Numbered from the stretch's first letter, positions 17,961 through 27,450 are shown. The stretch is 64,000 nucleotides of DNA from Limnobacter sp. SAORIC-580 (GCF_013004065.1 NZ_CP053084.1:1426001-1490000); one strand, 5' to 3'. Notes: generated by a model from the letters alone, not told the origin. A program made the numbers and translations.

Positions 17961-18602
17961 ATGCTTCGTACAATCAAATATTCAACTGGGCTGTTACTGG
18001 TCGCTATGTTGGCAGCGTGCGCAAATACAGACAGCCAATCTGTCGTGGCCGAGCCAAGCAATGAAGAGATCCACCAGCTCATGTTGTCATCGTTCAAGGA
18101 GAAGGGCATCGCCAAACTTGAACGCGTGAACCAAACCGAGCTTCAAAAAGCGTGCTCTTTGGCGGAGACAGCACCTGGCGGTTTGCCTGATGCGAAACGC
18201 ACCGAGCTGCAAAATGCCGCCTTGTCTGCGGTGAAGTATCCAGCCGATGGCAAATTTCTGGGTGACTGGAAAGCAGGCGAAAAAATTGCTCAAACCGGCG
18301 TGGGTTTTCAGTTCTCCGACAAGGAAGGTACGGCTGCGGGCGGCAACTGTTACGCCTGTCATCAACTGGCACCTCAAGAATTGTCGTATGGCAACATTGG
18401 TCCTTCCTTGTACCAGTACGGCAAGCTGCGCGGCAATTCTGAAGAAATCATGAAGTACACCTGGGCCAAAATCTGGAACTCGCATGCCTACAACGCATGT
18501 TCCAACATGCCACGTTTTGGGGCCGAGGGCATTTTGACTGAAACCCAGTTGAAAGATGTGATGGCCCTGTTGATGGCACCAGAATCACCGGTCAACAAGT
18601 AA
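17961..18602 (+). CDS. soxX: L-cysteine S-thiosulfotransferase subunit SoxX
   Basis: A 213-residue mono-heme cytochrome c that pairs with SoxA. The N-terminus is a lipoprotein signal (lipobox LAAC at about residue 20), so it may be membrane-tethered. The heme motif is NCYACHQL and the Met ligand is probably in SNMPRFG. An N-terminal extension of about 80 residues before the cytochrome domain is larger than in the shortest SoxX forms. AAGGAG lies just before ATG 17961. It ends 6 bases before soxB. Confidence 0.93.
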   Translation: MLRTIKYSTGLLLVAMLAACANTDSQSVVAEPSNEEIHQLMLSSFKEKGIAKLERVNQTELQKACSLAETAPGGLPDAKRTELQNAALSAVKYPADGKFLGDWKAGEKIAQTGVGFQFSDKEGTAAGGNCYACHQLAPQELSYGNIGPSLYQYGKLRGNSEEIMKYTWAKIWNSHAYNACSNMPRFGAEGILTETQLKDVMALLMAPESPVNK

Positions 18603-18608
18603 ATACCT

Positions 18609-20336
18609 ATGCAGATGAATCGACGCGAATTCATGGGCATGTTGGCGGCCGCCTCGGCTGCTGGCATGGCGATCAACTCACCCCATGTGCTGGCTGGTGG
18701 TCACGGTGAAAAACTGTACGACCTGAAACCTTTTGGCAATGCCAGCTTGCTGCACATGACCGATTGCCATGCCCAACTGGTGCCGATTTATTTTCGAGAG
18801 CCCAATGTGAATTTGGGCGTGGCTGCCGCATTTGGAAAAGCACCCCATTTGGTGGGCGAATCGCTGCTGAAAGCCTTCAACATCAAACCCGGTTCAGCAC
18901 AGGCACATGCATTCACCTATCTGAATTTTGAAGAGGCTGCGAAGCACTACGGCAAGGTGGGCGGATTCGCGCATTTGTCAACTTTGGTCAAAATGATGAA
19001 GTCCAACCGGCCAGGTGCGCTGTTGCTTGATGGCGGCGACACCTGGCAAGGCTCGGCCACCAGCTTGTGGACCAATGCGCAAGACATGGTCGATGCTGCA
19101 AAAATGTTGGGCGTGGATGTGATGACTTTGCACTGGGAATGCACTTACGGTTCAGATCGAATTCTTGAAGTGGCTGAAAAGGATTTCAAAGGCAAAATCG
19201 ACATCATTGCGCAGAACATCAAAACCGCCGATTTTGGCGACCCCGTGTTTCCCAGCCATGTGATGAAAACAATCAATGGTTGCAAGGTTGCAATCATTGG
19301 CCAGGCGTTTCCTTACAGCCCAATTGCCAATCCGCGTTACTTTGTGAAGGATTGGTCTTATGGCATCCAGGAAGAAAGCATGCAGGAAGTGGTGAATGAA
19401 GTGCGTGCCAAAGGCGCGCAAGCAGTGGTTCTGCTTTCACACAACGGCATGGATGTTGACCTGAAAATGGCAAGCCGTGTCACCGGCATCGATTTTATTC
19501 TGGGTGGCCACACACACGATGGTGTGCCCAATGCCATTCCTGTGAAAAATTCGTCGGGTACCACCTACGTGACCAACGCGGGCAGCAACAGCAAGTTTTT
19601 GGGTGTGCTCGACATGGATATTCAAGGTGGCAAGTTGCGGGATTTCAAATACCGTTTGTTGCCCGTGTTCTCGAACATGCTGCCAGCCGATCCCGACATG
19701 GATGCCTTTGTGCGCAATGTGCGCAAACCCTATATCGAAAAGCTGAGCGAACCCCTGGCCGTGAGCGAAGGCTTGCTGTACCGCCGTGGCAATTTCAATG
19801 GCAGTTGGGATCAATTGATTATTGATGCCTTGATTGAAGTGAAAGACGCTGAAATTGCGTTTTCTCCTGGTTTCCGTTGGGGTACTTCCTTGCTGCCCGG
19901 CCAAACCATCACGCGCGAACACCTGATGGATCAAACCGCAATTACTTATCCCAACACCACGCTCACGCAGATGAAAGGCGAGTTCATCAAAACAGTGCTT
20001 GAGGATGTGTGTGACAACCTGTTCAACCCCGACCCGTATTATCAGCAGGGTGGTGACATGGTGCGTGTGGGTGGTTTGACCTACACCTGCAACCCCAACG
20101 GCGAAGCTGGTCAGCGTATTTCAGACATGCGCTTGAACGGCAAACCCATTGAGGCCTCGAAAACTTACAAGGTGGCGGGTTGGGCCCCTGTGGCTGAGGA
20201 AGCCCGCAACAACGGCGAACCGCCAATTTGGGACGTGGTAGAAACGTACCTGAAAGACCAGAAAACAGTGGCCACCAAAGTGCCTTACACACCCAAATTG
20301 ATCGGAATGAACGACAACCCAGGGTTTGTGGTCTAA
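18609..20336 (+). CDS. soxB: S-sulfosulfanyl-L-cysteine sulfohydrolase SoxB
   Basis: A 575-residue periplasmic enzyme of the 5'-nucleotidase fold with two manganese ions. It hydrolyses the terminal sulfonate from SoxY-bound thiosulfate to give sulfate. A Tat leader (NRREFMG) is present. Metal-site segments are HMTDCHAQLVP, LLDGGDTWQGS, HWECTYGS, LLSHNGMD and LGGHTHDG. Length is typical. It is the last canonical gene of the operon; with SoxCD also present the cell can oxidise thiosulfate fully to sulfate. Confidence 0.96.
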   Translation: MQMNRREFMGMLAAASAAGMAINSPHVLAGGHGEKLYDLKPFGNASLLHMTDCHAQLVPIYFREPNVNLGVAAAFGKAPHLVGESLLKAFNIKPGSAQAHAFTYLNFEEAAKHYGKVGGFAHLSTLVKMMKSNRPGALLLDGGDTWQGSATSLWTNAQDMVDAAKMLGVDVMTLHWECTYGSDRILEVAEKDFKGKIDIIAQNIKTADFGDPVFPSHVMKTINGCKVAIIGQAFPYSPIANPRYFVKDWSYGIQEESMQEVVNEVRAKGAQAVVLLSHNGMDVDLKMASRVTGIDFILGGHTHDGVPNAIPVKNSSGTTYVTNAGSNSKFLGVLDMDIQGGKLRDFKYRLLPVFSNMLPADPDMDAFVRNVRKPYIEKLSEPLAVSEGLLYRRGNFNGSWDQLIIDALIEVKDAEIAFSPGFRWGTSLLPGQTITREHLMDQTAITYPNTTLTQMKGEFIKTVLEDVCDNLFNPDPYYQQGGDMVRVGGLTYTCNPNGEAGQRISDMRLNGKPIEASKTYKVAGWAPVAEEARNNGEPPIWDVVETYLKDQKTVATKVPYTPKLIGMNDNPGFVV

Positions 20337-20341
20337 ATTGC

Positions 20342-20785
20342 ATGAAAGCAATTTGGCTGTTTGTGTTGTTTGCCTGGTTTTCACCCGCGTTTGGCGCGGG
20401 TGGCGGTACTCTTTCTTTTCCATCGAATCTTCAGCACGGGAAAGTACCCGCCGTGGTGATTTTGTTTTCTTTGCCCGATTGTGCTTACTGCGAAAAAGTC
20501 AGACAACAATCGCTTCGTCACATTCACGCCGATCCTGGTTACGAGGGTAGGGTGGCAGTTTACGAAATTGATTTCTCCGACAACAAACGCAGTTTTACCT
20601 GGTTTGACGGCAACAGGTATACCGGCAAATCTCTGGCTGGTCCGTTAAATGTGAAGTTTTCACCCACAGTCATGGTGTTCAATGCCAAAGGTACTGCGGC
20701 TGGAAAGCCCTTGTTGGGCGCCAGTTTGCCCGAGTTTTATGGCGCTTATCTGGATGAATTGATCAAGTCTGCCTGGGCCTTGTAG
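20342..20785 (+). CDS. Periplasmic thioredoxin-fold protein, SoxS/SoxW-like
   Basis: A 147-residue exported protein: signal peptide ending in FSPAFGAG, then a thioredoxin fold with the active site LPDCAYCEKVRQ and a later TVMVFNAKG segment. It starts 6 bases after soxB, so it belongs to the sox transcript. Periplasmic thioredoxins such as SoxS or SoxW keep the SoxYZ cysteine reduced and active in other bacteria, and that is the likely job here. CAYC is not the usual CGPC. Assignment to SoxS or SoxW cannot be settled by eye. Confidence 0.75.
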   Translation: MKAIWLFVLFAWFSPAFGAGGGTLSFPSNLQHGKVPAVVILFSLPDCAYCEKVRQQSLRHIHADPGYEGRVAVYEIDFSDNKRSFTWFDGNRYTGKSLAGPLNVKFSPTVMVFNAKGTAAGKPLLGASLPEFYGAYLDELIKSAWAL

Positions 20786-20797
20786 TTGGCCGTGTTT

Positions 20798-22195
20798 TCA
20801 GTCGCTGGCGGTGCCTTGGTTGCTTTTGAAATCCGAAATCGCTGCACGAATTCTGTCCAGCATGGCCTTGGAGGGCTTGTGCTTGGTAATTTGGCTGGCC
20901 AGTTCATATCCCCTGGTGTCCATGTTTACAGCAAAACAAAGCTCCAGCAGGCTGGTCAATGTTTCGGGTTCAAGCGTGGGCAGTACATCTGAATTACTCT
21001 CGAAAAACGCGGTCAGTTTGTCACTGGCTTTCACCCCTCGTCCATCGGCGATGTCTTTTTGTATCGCCATCATGGCGCGTGCCAGGTCGAGCTCGGCAGA
21101 GTTCACGGTGCTGCGCATTTTTGCAGTCAATTTCTCAGCCTCTTCATGTCGACCTTCTTTTACATAAATTTTCGACAGCTGAAGGTAGTCGTGAATTTGC
21201 GAAAGTGAGGTGTTTCGAGATCGGTCAATTACTTTCGTCAGGTAGTTCTTTGATCGTGTATTGTCGCCAATCCGAACGGCCAGGTCGGCCAGCTTGCGCA
21301 AGCGTGTAGTCGATGACAGTGATTTCGCACCCATTTTCTCAAGAATATCCAATGCATCGGCAGGGCGGTTCTGTTCCCAAAGCACGTCAGCAAACAGGTC
21401 GCTTGCTGCCAGGTATTCCGGGTTTGTTTTCACGACTTCACTGAGCAGTTCATTGGCCTCTTCAAACTGTTTTTTCTCAAGATTCACCCTGGCCAGCAAC
21501 AACTGCATCCAGGGCTTGGGGGCTTTCTCAAGTTTGGCGAGCAATTCCTGCTCGGTTTTCTCATACTGTGCAGACCTGTAGAACGACTCAACACGCATGC
21601 GTTCAAGTTCATTCAGGTACTGGGGAAACCGGGATTCCAGATCTTCGCAAATGCCCGGTACTTCCTGAAAGCGTTCCTCGAACATTGAACGGTAGGCTTC
21701 AGCCAGGCGAATCTTCCGGTTGAATATTCGAACCACACGGTCTGACAGCGTCGATGCCGTGAAAGGTTTGATCAGGTAATCGTCAGGCTCAAACTCGGCC
21801 ACTGCGACAACATTGCCATAACTTCGCTCACCGGTCACCATCATGAATGCGGTGGACCAGGCCAGTTTTTTGTTCACCCGCAAGTCTTCCAGCAATTGTT
21901 GGCCGTTGCGGTCGCCTTCAAGCTGATATTCGCAAACAATCAGCGCGAATTCTCGAGAACTCAAATGTTGTTCAACTTCAGAAACCGAGCTGGCGAAAAT
22001 AACTGACTTGGCACCCAATTGCGAAAGTTGATCCTGAAGCGCGCGGCGAGTAGCCAACGCAGAATCGACCACCAGTGCAGTTTTGCCCTTCAGCGGCGTC
22101 ATGTCCTTCACGGCCTGCTTCATCTGCTCAGGCTTGCCTGTGTTGTCCTTTGCAGCGGTGTCGGGATTGTCTGCCGGTAGGTCAATCTGCATCAT
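20798..22195 (-). CDS. Response regulator receiver protein with TPR repeats
   Basis: A 465-residue protein. Residues about 36-155 are a CheY-like receiver: LVVDSALATR, then CEYQLEGDRNGQQLLEDLR, MMVTGERSYGN and DYLIKPFTA. The position that normally holds the phosphorylated Asp is Glu (residue 89, CEYQL). From about 200 to the end there are tetratricopeptide helices (FEEANELLSEVVKTNPEY, LKLADLAVRIGDNTRSKNYL and others). No DNA-binding or enzymatic output domain is seen, so it probably works by protein contact. ATG 22195 (or 22192) lacks a strong ribosome site. It is convergent with the sox operon and has no nearby kinase gene. Confidence 0.8.
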   Translation of the reverse strand: MMQIDLPADNPDTAAKDNTGKPEQMKQAVKDMTPLKGKTALVVDSALATRRALQDQLSQLGAKSVIFASSVSEVEQHLSSREFALIVCEYQLEGDRNGQQLLEDLRVNKKLAWSTAFMMVTGERSYGNVVAVAEFEPDDYLIKPFTASTLSDRVVRIFNRKIRLAEAYRSMFEERFQEVPGICEDLESRFPQYLNELERMRVESFYRSAQYEKTEQELLAKLEKAPKPWMQLLLARVNLEKKQFEEANELLSEVVKTNPEYLAASDLFADVLWEQNRPADALDILEKMGAKSLSSTTRLRKLADLAVRIGDNTRSKNYLTKVIDRSRNTSLSQIHDYLQLSKIYVKEGRHEEAEKLTAKMRSTVNSAELDLARAMMAIQKDIADGRGVKASDKLTAFFESNSDVLPTLEPETLTSLLELCFAVNMDTRGYELASQITKHKPSKAMLDRIRAAISDFKSNQGTASD

Positions 22196-22454
22196 GAATT
22201 TCGAGAGGGCAACATGGAGATACTTTATTCTCCGCGCTTTTTAACAATTTATTGCCTTCAATTGCGGGGTGTTTTGGCATCTTTCTTTGGGTTTGCCGGG
22301 TTAAATAGAATGACGCTTCTATTAACAACTGTTTACTTTCCCTTGGATGGGTGAATATTTCATGGTTTAATAACGTGCGCAAACCTTGTTACTCAAAGGT
22401 CAAATCCAAATATTGACCAGACAAGGTATAAAAGAAAAATCAACGGAGACATCA

Positions 22455-23483
22455 ATGATCAAAGCTGGCGTATGGCGTTTATTGGCCATTTCGGGAGTGG
22501 TTGCATTTGCGGCAGGTTGCGCAAGCGTTGAGCGGGGTGCCACAAACCTCGCGATTAACCTGATTGAACGCCGAATTATTCCTCCTCAGCTTGAAATCGA
22601 CGATGTCGACATGGCCTGTCGTTTTGCCACAGGCAACTTTCCTCTAATCTCAGGTGGTACCCGCGCGTTTGGTGGCGACCCCCAACTGCTTGAATCCCTG
22701 TTGCTGGTTTCCTCTGCCGCCTGTTCCGAACAGCGCGCCGTGGAAGAAGAGCTGCGCTACCTGCGTGCCTCCAAGCAAAACAACATTGAAGAAGCCCAAG
22801 ACGCCCGTATCGGTCAAAAGCGCTTGCTGGAAATTACGGCCCGCCGTCAGCTGCGCGCGTTTGAAGCCATGCGCAACAAGCTTGAAGACAAATACAACTT
22901 CGAGTACGGCGAGGGTTGCCCCGAGTTTGAACGAGATTTCGACGAACTGACCTACCTGCTAGGCACCGTGGCTGGCCTTCAAGCCGTGGTAAACGACATT
23001 GCTTCCCAGCAAATGGTAGGTGTACCCACCGACATCGCACCGAAATCCGAACGCGCGCTCACCTGCATATCGAATGCCAAATGGTGGGGTGCTCCCAATG
23101 CAGCGCGTGCTGTGGTGTGGAGTATTTTGCCGGGTGCCTCTGAAGGCAAAGACGTGTGGGGTACATTCCGCCTGTCCATGCTGATTGGCGAGCGTCAGGG
23201 TGTTCGCCTTTCTCACGTGATGTACGGTTTGTCCTCGCTGGCAGTGGGCGATACCACCCGTTTCCGCGACTCGACCAAGCGGTTTGCCAATGTCAAAGAT
23301 TTCAAACCAAGCGAACAATACGCATTGGTTGAAGGTATTTCCGTTGCTGTGATGACCAACCTTTCCGACCGTTACTGGACAGAAAATGTAGGTACTCGCA
23401 CCCCAGTGGGCAGCATGGGAAAGTATTGGGATGAAGAAGCCGCGATGCCTGCTGGCATGAACGTGGACGACTTGTTGAACTAA
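22455..23483 (+). CDS. Lipoprotein of a TRAP-like transporter locus, unknown family
   Basis: A 342-residue predicted lipoprotein. ATG 22455 is preceded by CGGAG, and the signal ends at the lipobox FAAGC near residue 22. The mature protein is helical, with a region of heptad-like charge around residues 95-135 (VEEELRYLRASKQNN onwards). It could correspond in role to the T component (TatT-like lipoprotein) of some TRAP systems, because it is directly followed by a binding protein and a TRAP-type permease, but no clear family signature was recognised. It ends 79 bases before the binding protein gene and probably shares its transcript. Confidence 0.65.
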   Translation: MIKAGVWRLLAISGVVAFAAGCASVERGATNLAINLIERRIIPPQLEIDDVDMACRFATGNFPLISGGTRAFGGDPQLLESLLLVSSAACSEQRAVEEELRYLRASKQNNIEEAQDARIGQKRLLEITARRQLRAFEAMRNKLEDKYNFEYGEGCPEFERDFDELTYLLGTVAGLQAVVNDIASQQMVGVPTDIAPKSERALTCISNAKWWGAPNAARAVVWSILPGASEGKDVWGTFRLSMLIGERQGVRLSHVMYGLSSLAVGDTTRFRDSTKRFANVKDFKPSEQYALVEGISVAVMTNLSDRYWTENVGTRTPVGSMGKYWDEEAAMPAGMNVDDLLN

Positions 23484-23562
23484 GTTTTTGCTCACAGCAA
23501 GCCTTGACAGCACTCTAGCAGCTGGTACAAGGCGCAGAAACACAATTTTGGGAGACCAGACA

Positions 23563-24603
23563 ATGACATTTAAAATGAAAGCAATCACAGCAGGCTTCGG
23601 CTTGGCTCTGATGGCGTCCGCATCACCGGCTTTGGCCAAACAGAAAGTATGCGTGTTCGACATTCTGGGCGCGGGCGGTGATGTGTTCAACCTGAGCAAA
23701 GACTACGTTCTCGCCGCCAAGGGCTTTGGTGCCGACCTGGAGCTTGAAGCGTTCACCGATGAAAAAATCGCCTCGGAAAACTTCAAGACCGGCCAATGTG
23801 ACATGTTGGTTGCTACGTCTTTCCGTACCCGTGCATACAACTCGGTTGCCGGTTCAATCGACGCCTTGGGTGCTGCTTCCGTGGTGAAAGACGGCAAAGT
23901 GGACATGCCTTTGAGTTATGAAGTTGTCAAGCGCACCATTCAACTGTTCGCTACTGAGAAAGCAGACGCGCTAATGACGCAAGGCAACTATCAGGTGGCG
24001 GGTATTTTCCCGTTTGGCGCTGCTTACTTGTATGTGAAAAGCCGCGACATCAACTCAGTTGAAAAACTGGCTGGCAAGAAGATTGCCTCGTTTGATTACG
24101 ACTCAGCCCAAAAGGAAATGATTTCCAAAGTGGGCGCCTCACCCGTGTCGGCTGACATTTCCAACTTTGGTGCCAAGTTCAATAACGGCTCTGTTGACAT
24201 TATTGCTGCGCCTGCTGCTGCCTACAAACCTTTGGAACTCTACAAGGGCTTGGGTAACGCAGGGGCTATTGTTCGCTTCCCGGTTGCTGTTCTTACTTAC
24301 CAATTGATCGTGAACAAGAGCAAGTTCCCTGAAGGCTTCGCACAAAAATCACGTGACTACTGGTCCAAGAAATTCCCGGCCGGCATGCAAATCATTACCA
24401 ATGCTGAAAAGGGCATCCCCAATGGTGCATGGATGGATATTCCTGCCGCCGACTCTGTGAAATACACCATCTTGTTGCGCGAATCCCGTATCAGTCTCGC
24501 CAAGAGCGGATCTTACGACCCCAAGGCTTTGAACATCATGAAACAGATTCGTTGTGGTGTGAACCGTGCCGACTCTGAGTGTTCTACAAAAACTGAGCTG
24601 TAA
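23563..24603 (+). CDS. AdeT-like periplasmic solute-binding protein (DUF6091 type)
   Basis: A 346-residue secreted protein. ATG 23563 has GGGAG upstream; the leader ends SPALAKQ. The mature protein opens with KVCVFDILGAGGDVFN and has CDMLVATSFRTRAYN, AGSIDALGAAS, KKIASFDYDSAQKEM and GSVDIIAAPAAAYKP. These match the AdeT1/AdeT2 group, first described as efflux adaptors in Acinetobacter and now usually listed as putative solute-binding proteins. A binding-protein fold plus the following TRAP-type permease makes uptake or sensing of a small solute more likely than efflux. C-terminal Cys residues (IRCGVNRADSECS) may form a disulfide. It is followed by a terminator-like hairpin. Confidence 0.75.
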   Translation: MTFKMKAITAGFGLALMASASPALAKQKVCVFDILGAGGDVFNLSKDYVLAAKGFGADLELEAFTDEKIASENFKTGQCDMLVATSFRTRAYNSVAGSIDALGAASVVKDGKVDMPLSYEVVKRTIQLFATEKADALMTQGNYQVAGIFPFGAAYLYVKSRDINSVEKLAGKKIASFDYDSAQKEMISKVGASPVSADISNFGAKFNNGSVDIIAAPAAAYKPLELYKGLGNAGAIVRFPVAVLTYQLIVNKSKFPEGFAQKSRDYWSKKFPAGMQIITNAEKGIPNGAWMDIPAADSVKYTILLRESRISLAKSGSYDPKALNIMKQIRCGVNRADSECSTKTEL

Positions 24604-24611
24604 CAGAATTT

Positions 24612-24630
24612 GGCGGGGCTTATTCCCGCC
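24612..24630 (+). terminator. First hairpin after the binding protein gene
   Basis: GGCGGG and CCCGCC form a 6-bp stem around a 7-base loop, 9 bases after the stop codon. No T-run follows, so it may protect the transcript end rather than terminate. Confidence 0.35.
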
Positions 24631-24646
24631 AGTTTGCCTTTGCAGT

Positions 24647-24673
24647 AAAGGGGCTTGCCGTTGCCCCTTTTTT
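24647..24673 (+). terminator. Rho-independent terminator
   Basis: AAAGGGGC pairs with GCCCCTTT around an 8-base loop and the 3' arm runs into six T residues. It would limit transcription from the binding protein gene into the permease gene and allow less permease than binding protein. Confidence 0.75.
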
Positions 24674-24734
24674 ATTATCTTAAATAGCTAATTAGATCAG
24701 TCAATCAGTCGATTGACGCTGATAAGGATCCGTT

Positions 24735-27431
24735 ATGCAGAGTTCCGCCGGCAAAAAATGGTTTGGTCGCACGCCATCCGAATGGCTGTCCAGCCTCCCG
24801 ATTTTCTCACTGCTGTTACTTACCCTGATTATTGGTACCGGCGAAATGGTGCATGGCCAGCTCTTGCGGCTAGGCGAGCGCATGTTTGGCGATCCCGAAA
24901 ACCAGGTTCAATACTTCCTGTTGCGTGCCGATCCTTCAGCACCCACCTGTGAAGCCAACCCCGACATTGATGCACTGGTCGCCAAACAGCTTGCCGATGC
25001 TGAAAGCGCGCCCAAGTCCGATCTCGATTTGTTGTTTGGTGATGTTGCAATTGATCCGAACGAAATCCGTGCCTCGCTGGAGGCTGCGCGCGACCAGTGT
25101 CGCGAGCGCTTCGCCGTGTACGAACGGGTCAGCAAAGCGATTACTCCTGAAGTGGAGGCATTCCGCGAGGTCGAAACCGGTTTCTTTGGTATTTTCAAGT
25201 TTGGTACAGAGAATCGCCCATTGATTTTGTTGATCATGGTCGCGATTGCCGCCATTTCAACCACCAAGCATTTTCATCACATCAGCCTGCGTCCACCCCG
25301 CACCAAGAAAGACTTTCAGGTCTATTCATTGGCGATGTTGGGTGCCAACTTGCTGATGACGATTTCGGCCAGCTACTACCTGAAACTTCAATACGATTCG
25401 GGCGTGGCGGTTGAAAATCCGCTGATCAGCATTATCGCGATTGCCCTGTTTGCAGCACTGTCCTTCATCAGTTTGAAAGACGTGCTGAAAATTCCCGCAC
25501 AAGCCGAGGAGGGCGGAAGTTACGGCATGGGTCTGTTGAGTATCCCGTTGTATGCGTTCATGGCCTTGAATGCGGGTATCAACTTCTTCATGGACGATTA
25601 CGTCGCAGGTTTGGCAATTTATTTTGGCCAAATCACCGAATTGTCGAGCATTTTCCTGAACCTGGCCTTGTACCTGTGGGCAGGTATGTTGCTCAAGCAA
25701 ACCCGCGTGGTTTCCCTGTTCATGGACATTCTGCGTCCATGGAAATTACCGCCTGAGGTGTTTACCTACATTGTGTTGCTGGCTGCTGCTGTGCCCACAG
25801 CCTACACAGGCGCCTCTGGTGTGTTCGTGATCGCGGCTGGTGCCATTGTGTACCGTGAGGTACTGGCCGTTGGCGCACGGCGCCACTTTGCATTGGCCGC
25901 TACCGCCATGTCGGGTTCACTGGGTGTGGTACTTCGCCCTTGTCTGCTCATCGTGGTTATTGCGGCCTTGAACAAAGAAGTTACTACAAGCGAATTGTAT
26001 GGCTGGGGTTTGTTCGTATTCATCCTGACCTCTACGATTTTCATGATCATTGCGCTGCTGAAAGCAGAAGGGCGTGTGACAGAGCGTGCAAAGGCCAAAG
26101 AGGCCCTACCGCAGTCGCTTCGCGCCTTGGTGCCAGTTTCGCCTTACATCTTGATCATGTTGTTGGTGGTTTACGGCTATGAGTACCTGCTGGATACCAA
26201 GCTGGACGAATTTACTGCACCAGTGATGTTGCCCGTGATCATGTTGTTCGTGATTATTTTCGACAAGCTGCGTGGTGGCCCCACCAAAGTAGGTGGCGAT
26301 ACACAGGCAGACAAGAAAAAGAACGAAGGCCTGGAAATGGCGGTACGCAGCGCTACAACAGAAACGATTGGTCACATTGGCGCTCTGATCATGTTGATGG
26401 CCCTGTCCATTAGCGTAGGCGGCATGATCGAACGCTCTGGTCTGATGAGCATTGTGCCTGCCGAAATGGGCAGTATCTGGATGGCGTTGACTATCTTCAT
26501 GTTCATGATGGTCTTCATCGGCATGGTCATGGATCCGTTCGGTGCGGTTATCCTCGTGTCGGCCACGGTCGCACCAATTGCCTACAGCAACGGCATTCAT
26601 CCTGTTCATTTCTGGATGATTGTGATCACCGCGTTTGAGTTGGGTTATCTGTCACCGCCTGTCGCGTTGAACCAGCTGCTTGCAAGGCAGGTGGTTGGCG
26701 AAGAAGAAATGGACAAAGCCGCCGAGGAAACAAAGCACAAGCCTTTCTACTATCGCTACGAGCGCTGGTTGCTGCCCGTGTACACCTTGTTTATCGGCTT
26801 GCTGATTGTGACTTACGGTGGTCAGGCTTTGATCAACAATGCGGATGGTTTAAAGCCAGTCAGTCACTTCCTTGGACTGGATCAACTTCGCCCGGCAGTG
26901 CTTGATCAATCGCCTACACCGGCTGTAGAACCAGCACCTGCTGCTGAACCTGTTGCAGATCCAGCAGCCATGGACCCCGCAGCAGATACCATGCTTGATC
27001 CGGCTGCGCCCGCCGCAGACGACTTGTTGGGCGGTGAAACAGCTGCTGCTCCCGCAGCACCTGTTGCTGCACCAGCCGGTCCAAGCCCGGCCCAGCTTCA
27101 AGCGGAGGTGACTGAGGTGGTCAGCAACTGGGCGGCAGCCTGGAGTGCACGCGATGTGGAGGGCTACCTCAGCTTCTACTCGGCCAACTTCGAGTTGCCT
27201 GGTGCGCAAAGCCGGGCACAATGGGAAAGCCAGCGCCGTGCCCGAATCGCAAGCAAGGCAAGTATTGAGGTCGATATCAGCAACCTGAATGTTCAAATCA
27301 ATGGCGAAGAAGCCACTGCCGAGTTTGACCAGGCCTACAAAGCCGACAAGTACTCGGACAATGTTCGCAAAACATTGCGTTTGAAGAAAGAAGACGGCCG
27401 CTGGAAAATTGTGACCGAGCAAGCCAGCTGA
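24735..27431 (+). CDS. TRAP-type large permease (DctM-like) fused to NTF2-like domain
   Basis: An 898-residue membrane protein. ATG 24735 has AAGGA upstream. Two N-terminal helices flank a periplasmic segment with Cys residues (about 30-160); a hydrophobic block of many helices runs to about residue 700, with DctM-like pieces (TGASGVFVIAAGAIVYREVL, MFMMVFIGMVMDPFGAVILV, ELGYLSPPVALNQLL). A Pro/Ala-rich linker (about 725-785) follows, then an NTF2/SnoaL-like domain (VVSNWAAAWSARDVEGYLSFY through DGRWKIVTE). TRAP permeases import solutes using an ion gradient. No separate small DctQ gene is present; the extra N-terminal helices may replace it. The substrate is unknown. Confidence 0.75.
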   Translation: MQSSAGKKWFGRTPSEWLSSLPIFSLLLLTLIIGTGEMVHGQLLRLGERMFGDPENQVQYFLLRADPSAPTCEANPDIDALVAKQLADAESAPKSDLDLLFGDVAIDPNEIRASLEAARDQCRERFAVYERVSKAITPEVEAFREVETGFFGIFKFGTENRPLILLIMVAIAAISTTKHFHHISLRPPRTKKDFQVYSLAMLGANLLMTISASYYLKLQYDSGVAVENPLISIIAIALFAALSFISLKDVLKIPAQAEEGGSYGMGLLSIPLYAFMALNAGINFFMDDYVAGLAIYFGQITELSSIFLNLALYLWAGMLLKQTRVVSLFMDILRPWKLPPEVFTYIVLLAAAVPTAYTGASGVFVIAAGAIVYREVLAVGARRHFALAATAMSGSLGVVLRPCLLIVVIAALNKEVTTSELYGWGLFVFILTSTIFMIIALLKAEGRVTERAKAKEALPQSLRALVPVSPYILIMLLVVYGYEYLLDTKLDEFTAPVMLPVIMLFVIIFDKLRGGPTKVGGDTQADKKKNEGLEMAVRSATTETIGHIGALIMLMALSISVGGMIERSGLMSIVPAEMGSIWMALTIFMFMMVFIGMVMDPFGAVILVSATVAPIAYSNGIHPVHFWMIVITAFELGYLSPPVALNQLLARQVVGEEEMDKAAEETKHKPFYYRYERWLLPVYTLFIGLLIVTYGGQALINNADGLKPVSHFLGLDQLRPAVLDQSPTPAVEPAPAAEPVADPAAMDPAADTMLDPAAPAADDLLGGETAAAPAAPVAAPAGPSPAQLQAEVTEVVSNWAAAWSARDVEGYLSFYSANFELPGAQSRAQWESQRRARIASKASIEVDISNLNVQINGEEATAEFDQAYKADKYSDNVRKTLRLKKEDGRWKIVTEQAS

Positions 27432-27450
27432 ACAAGCCAGCGTGTGAATG

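Noticed and set aside
23563..24603. Annotation as an RND efflux adaptor (AdeT)
   Set aside because: The protein lacks the coiled-coil hairpin and lipoyl domains of RND adaptors and lies next to a TRAP-type permease, not a pump.
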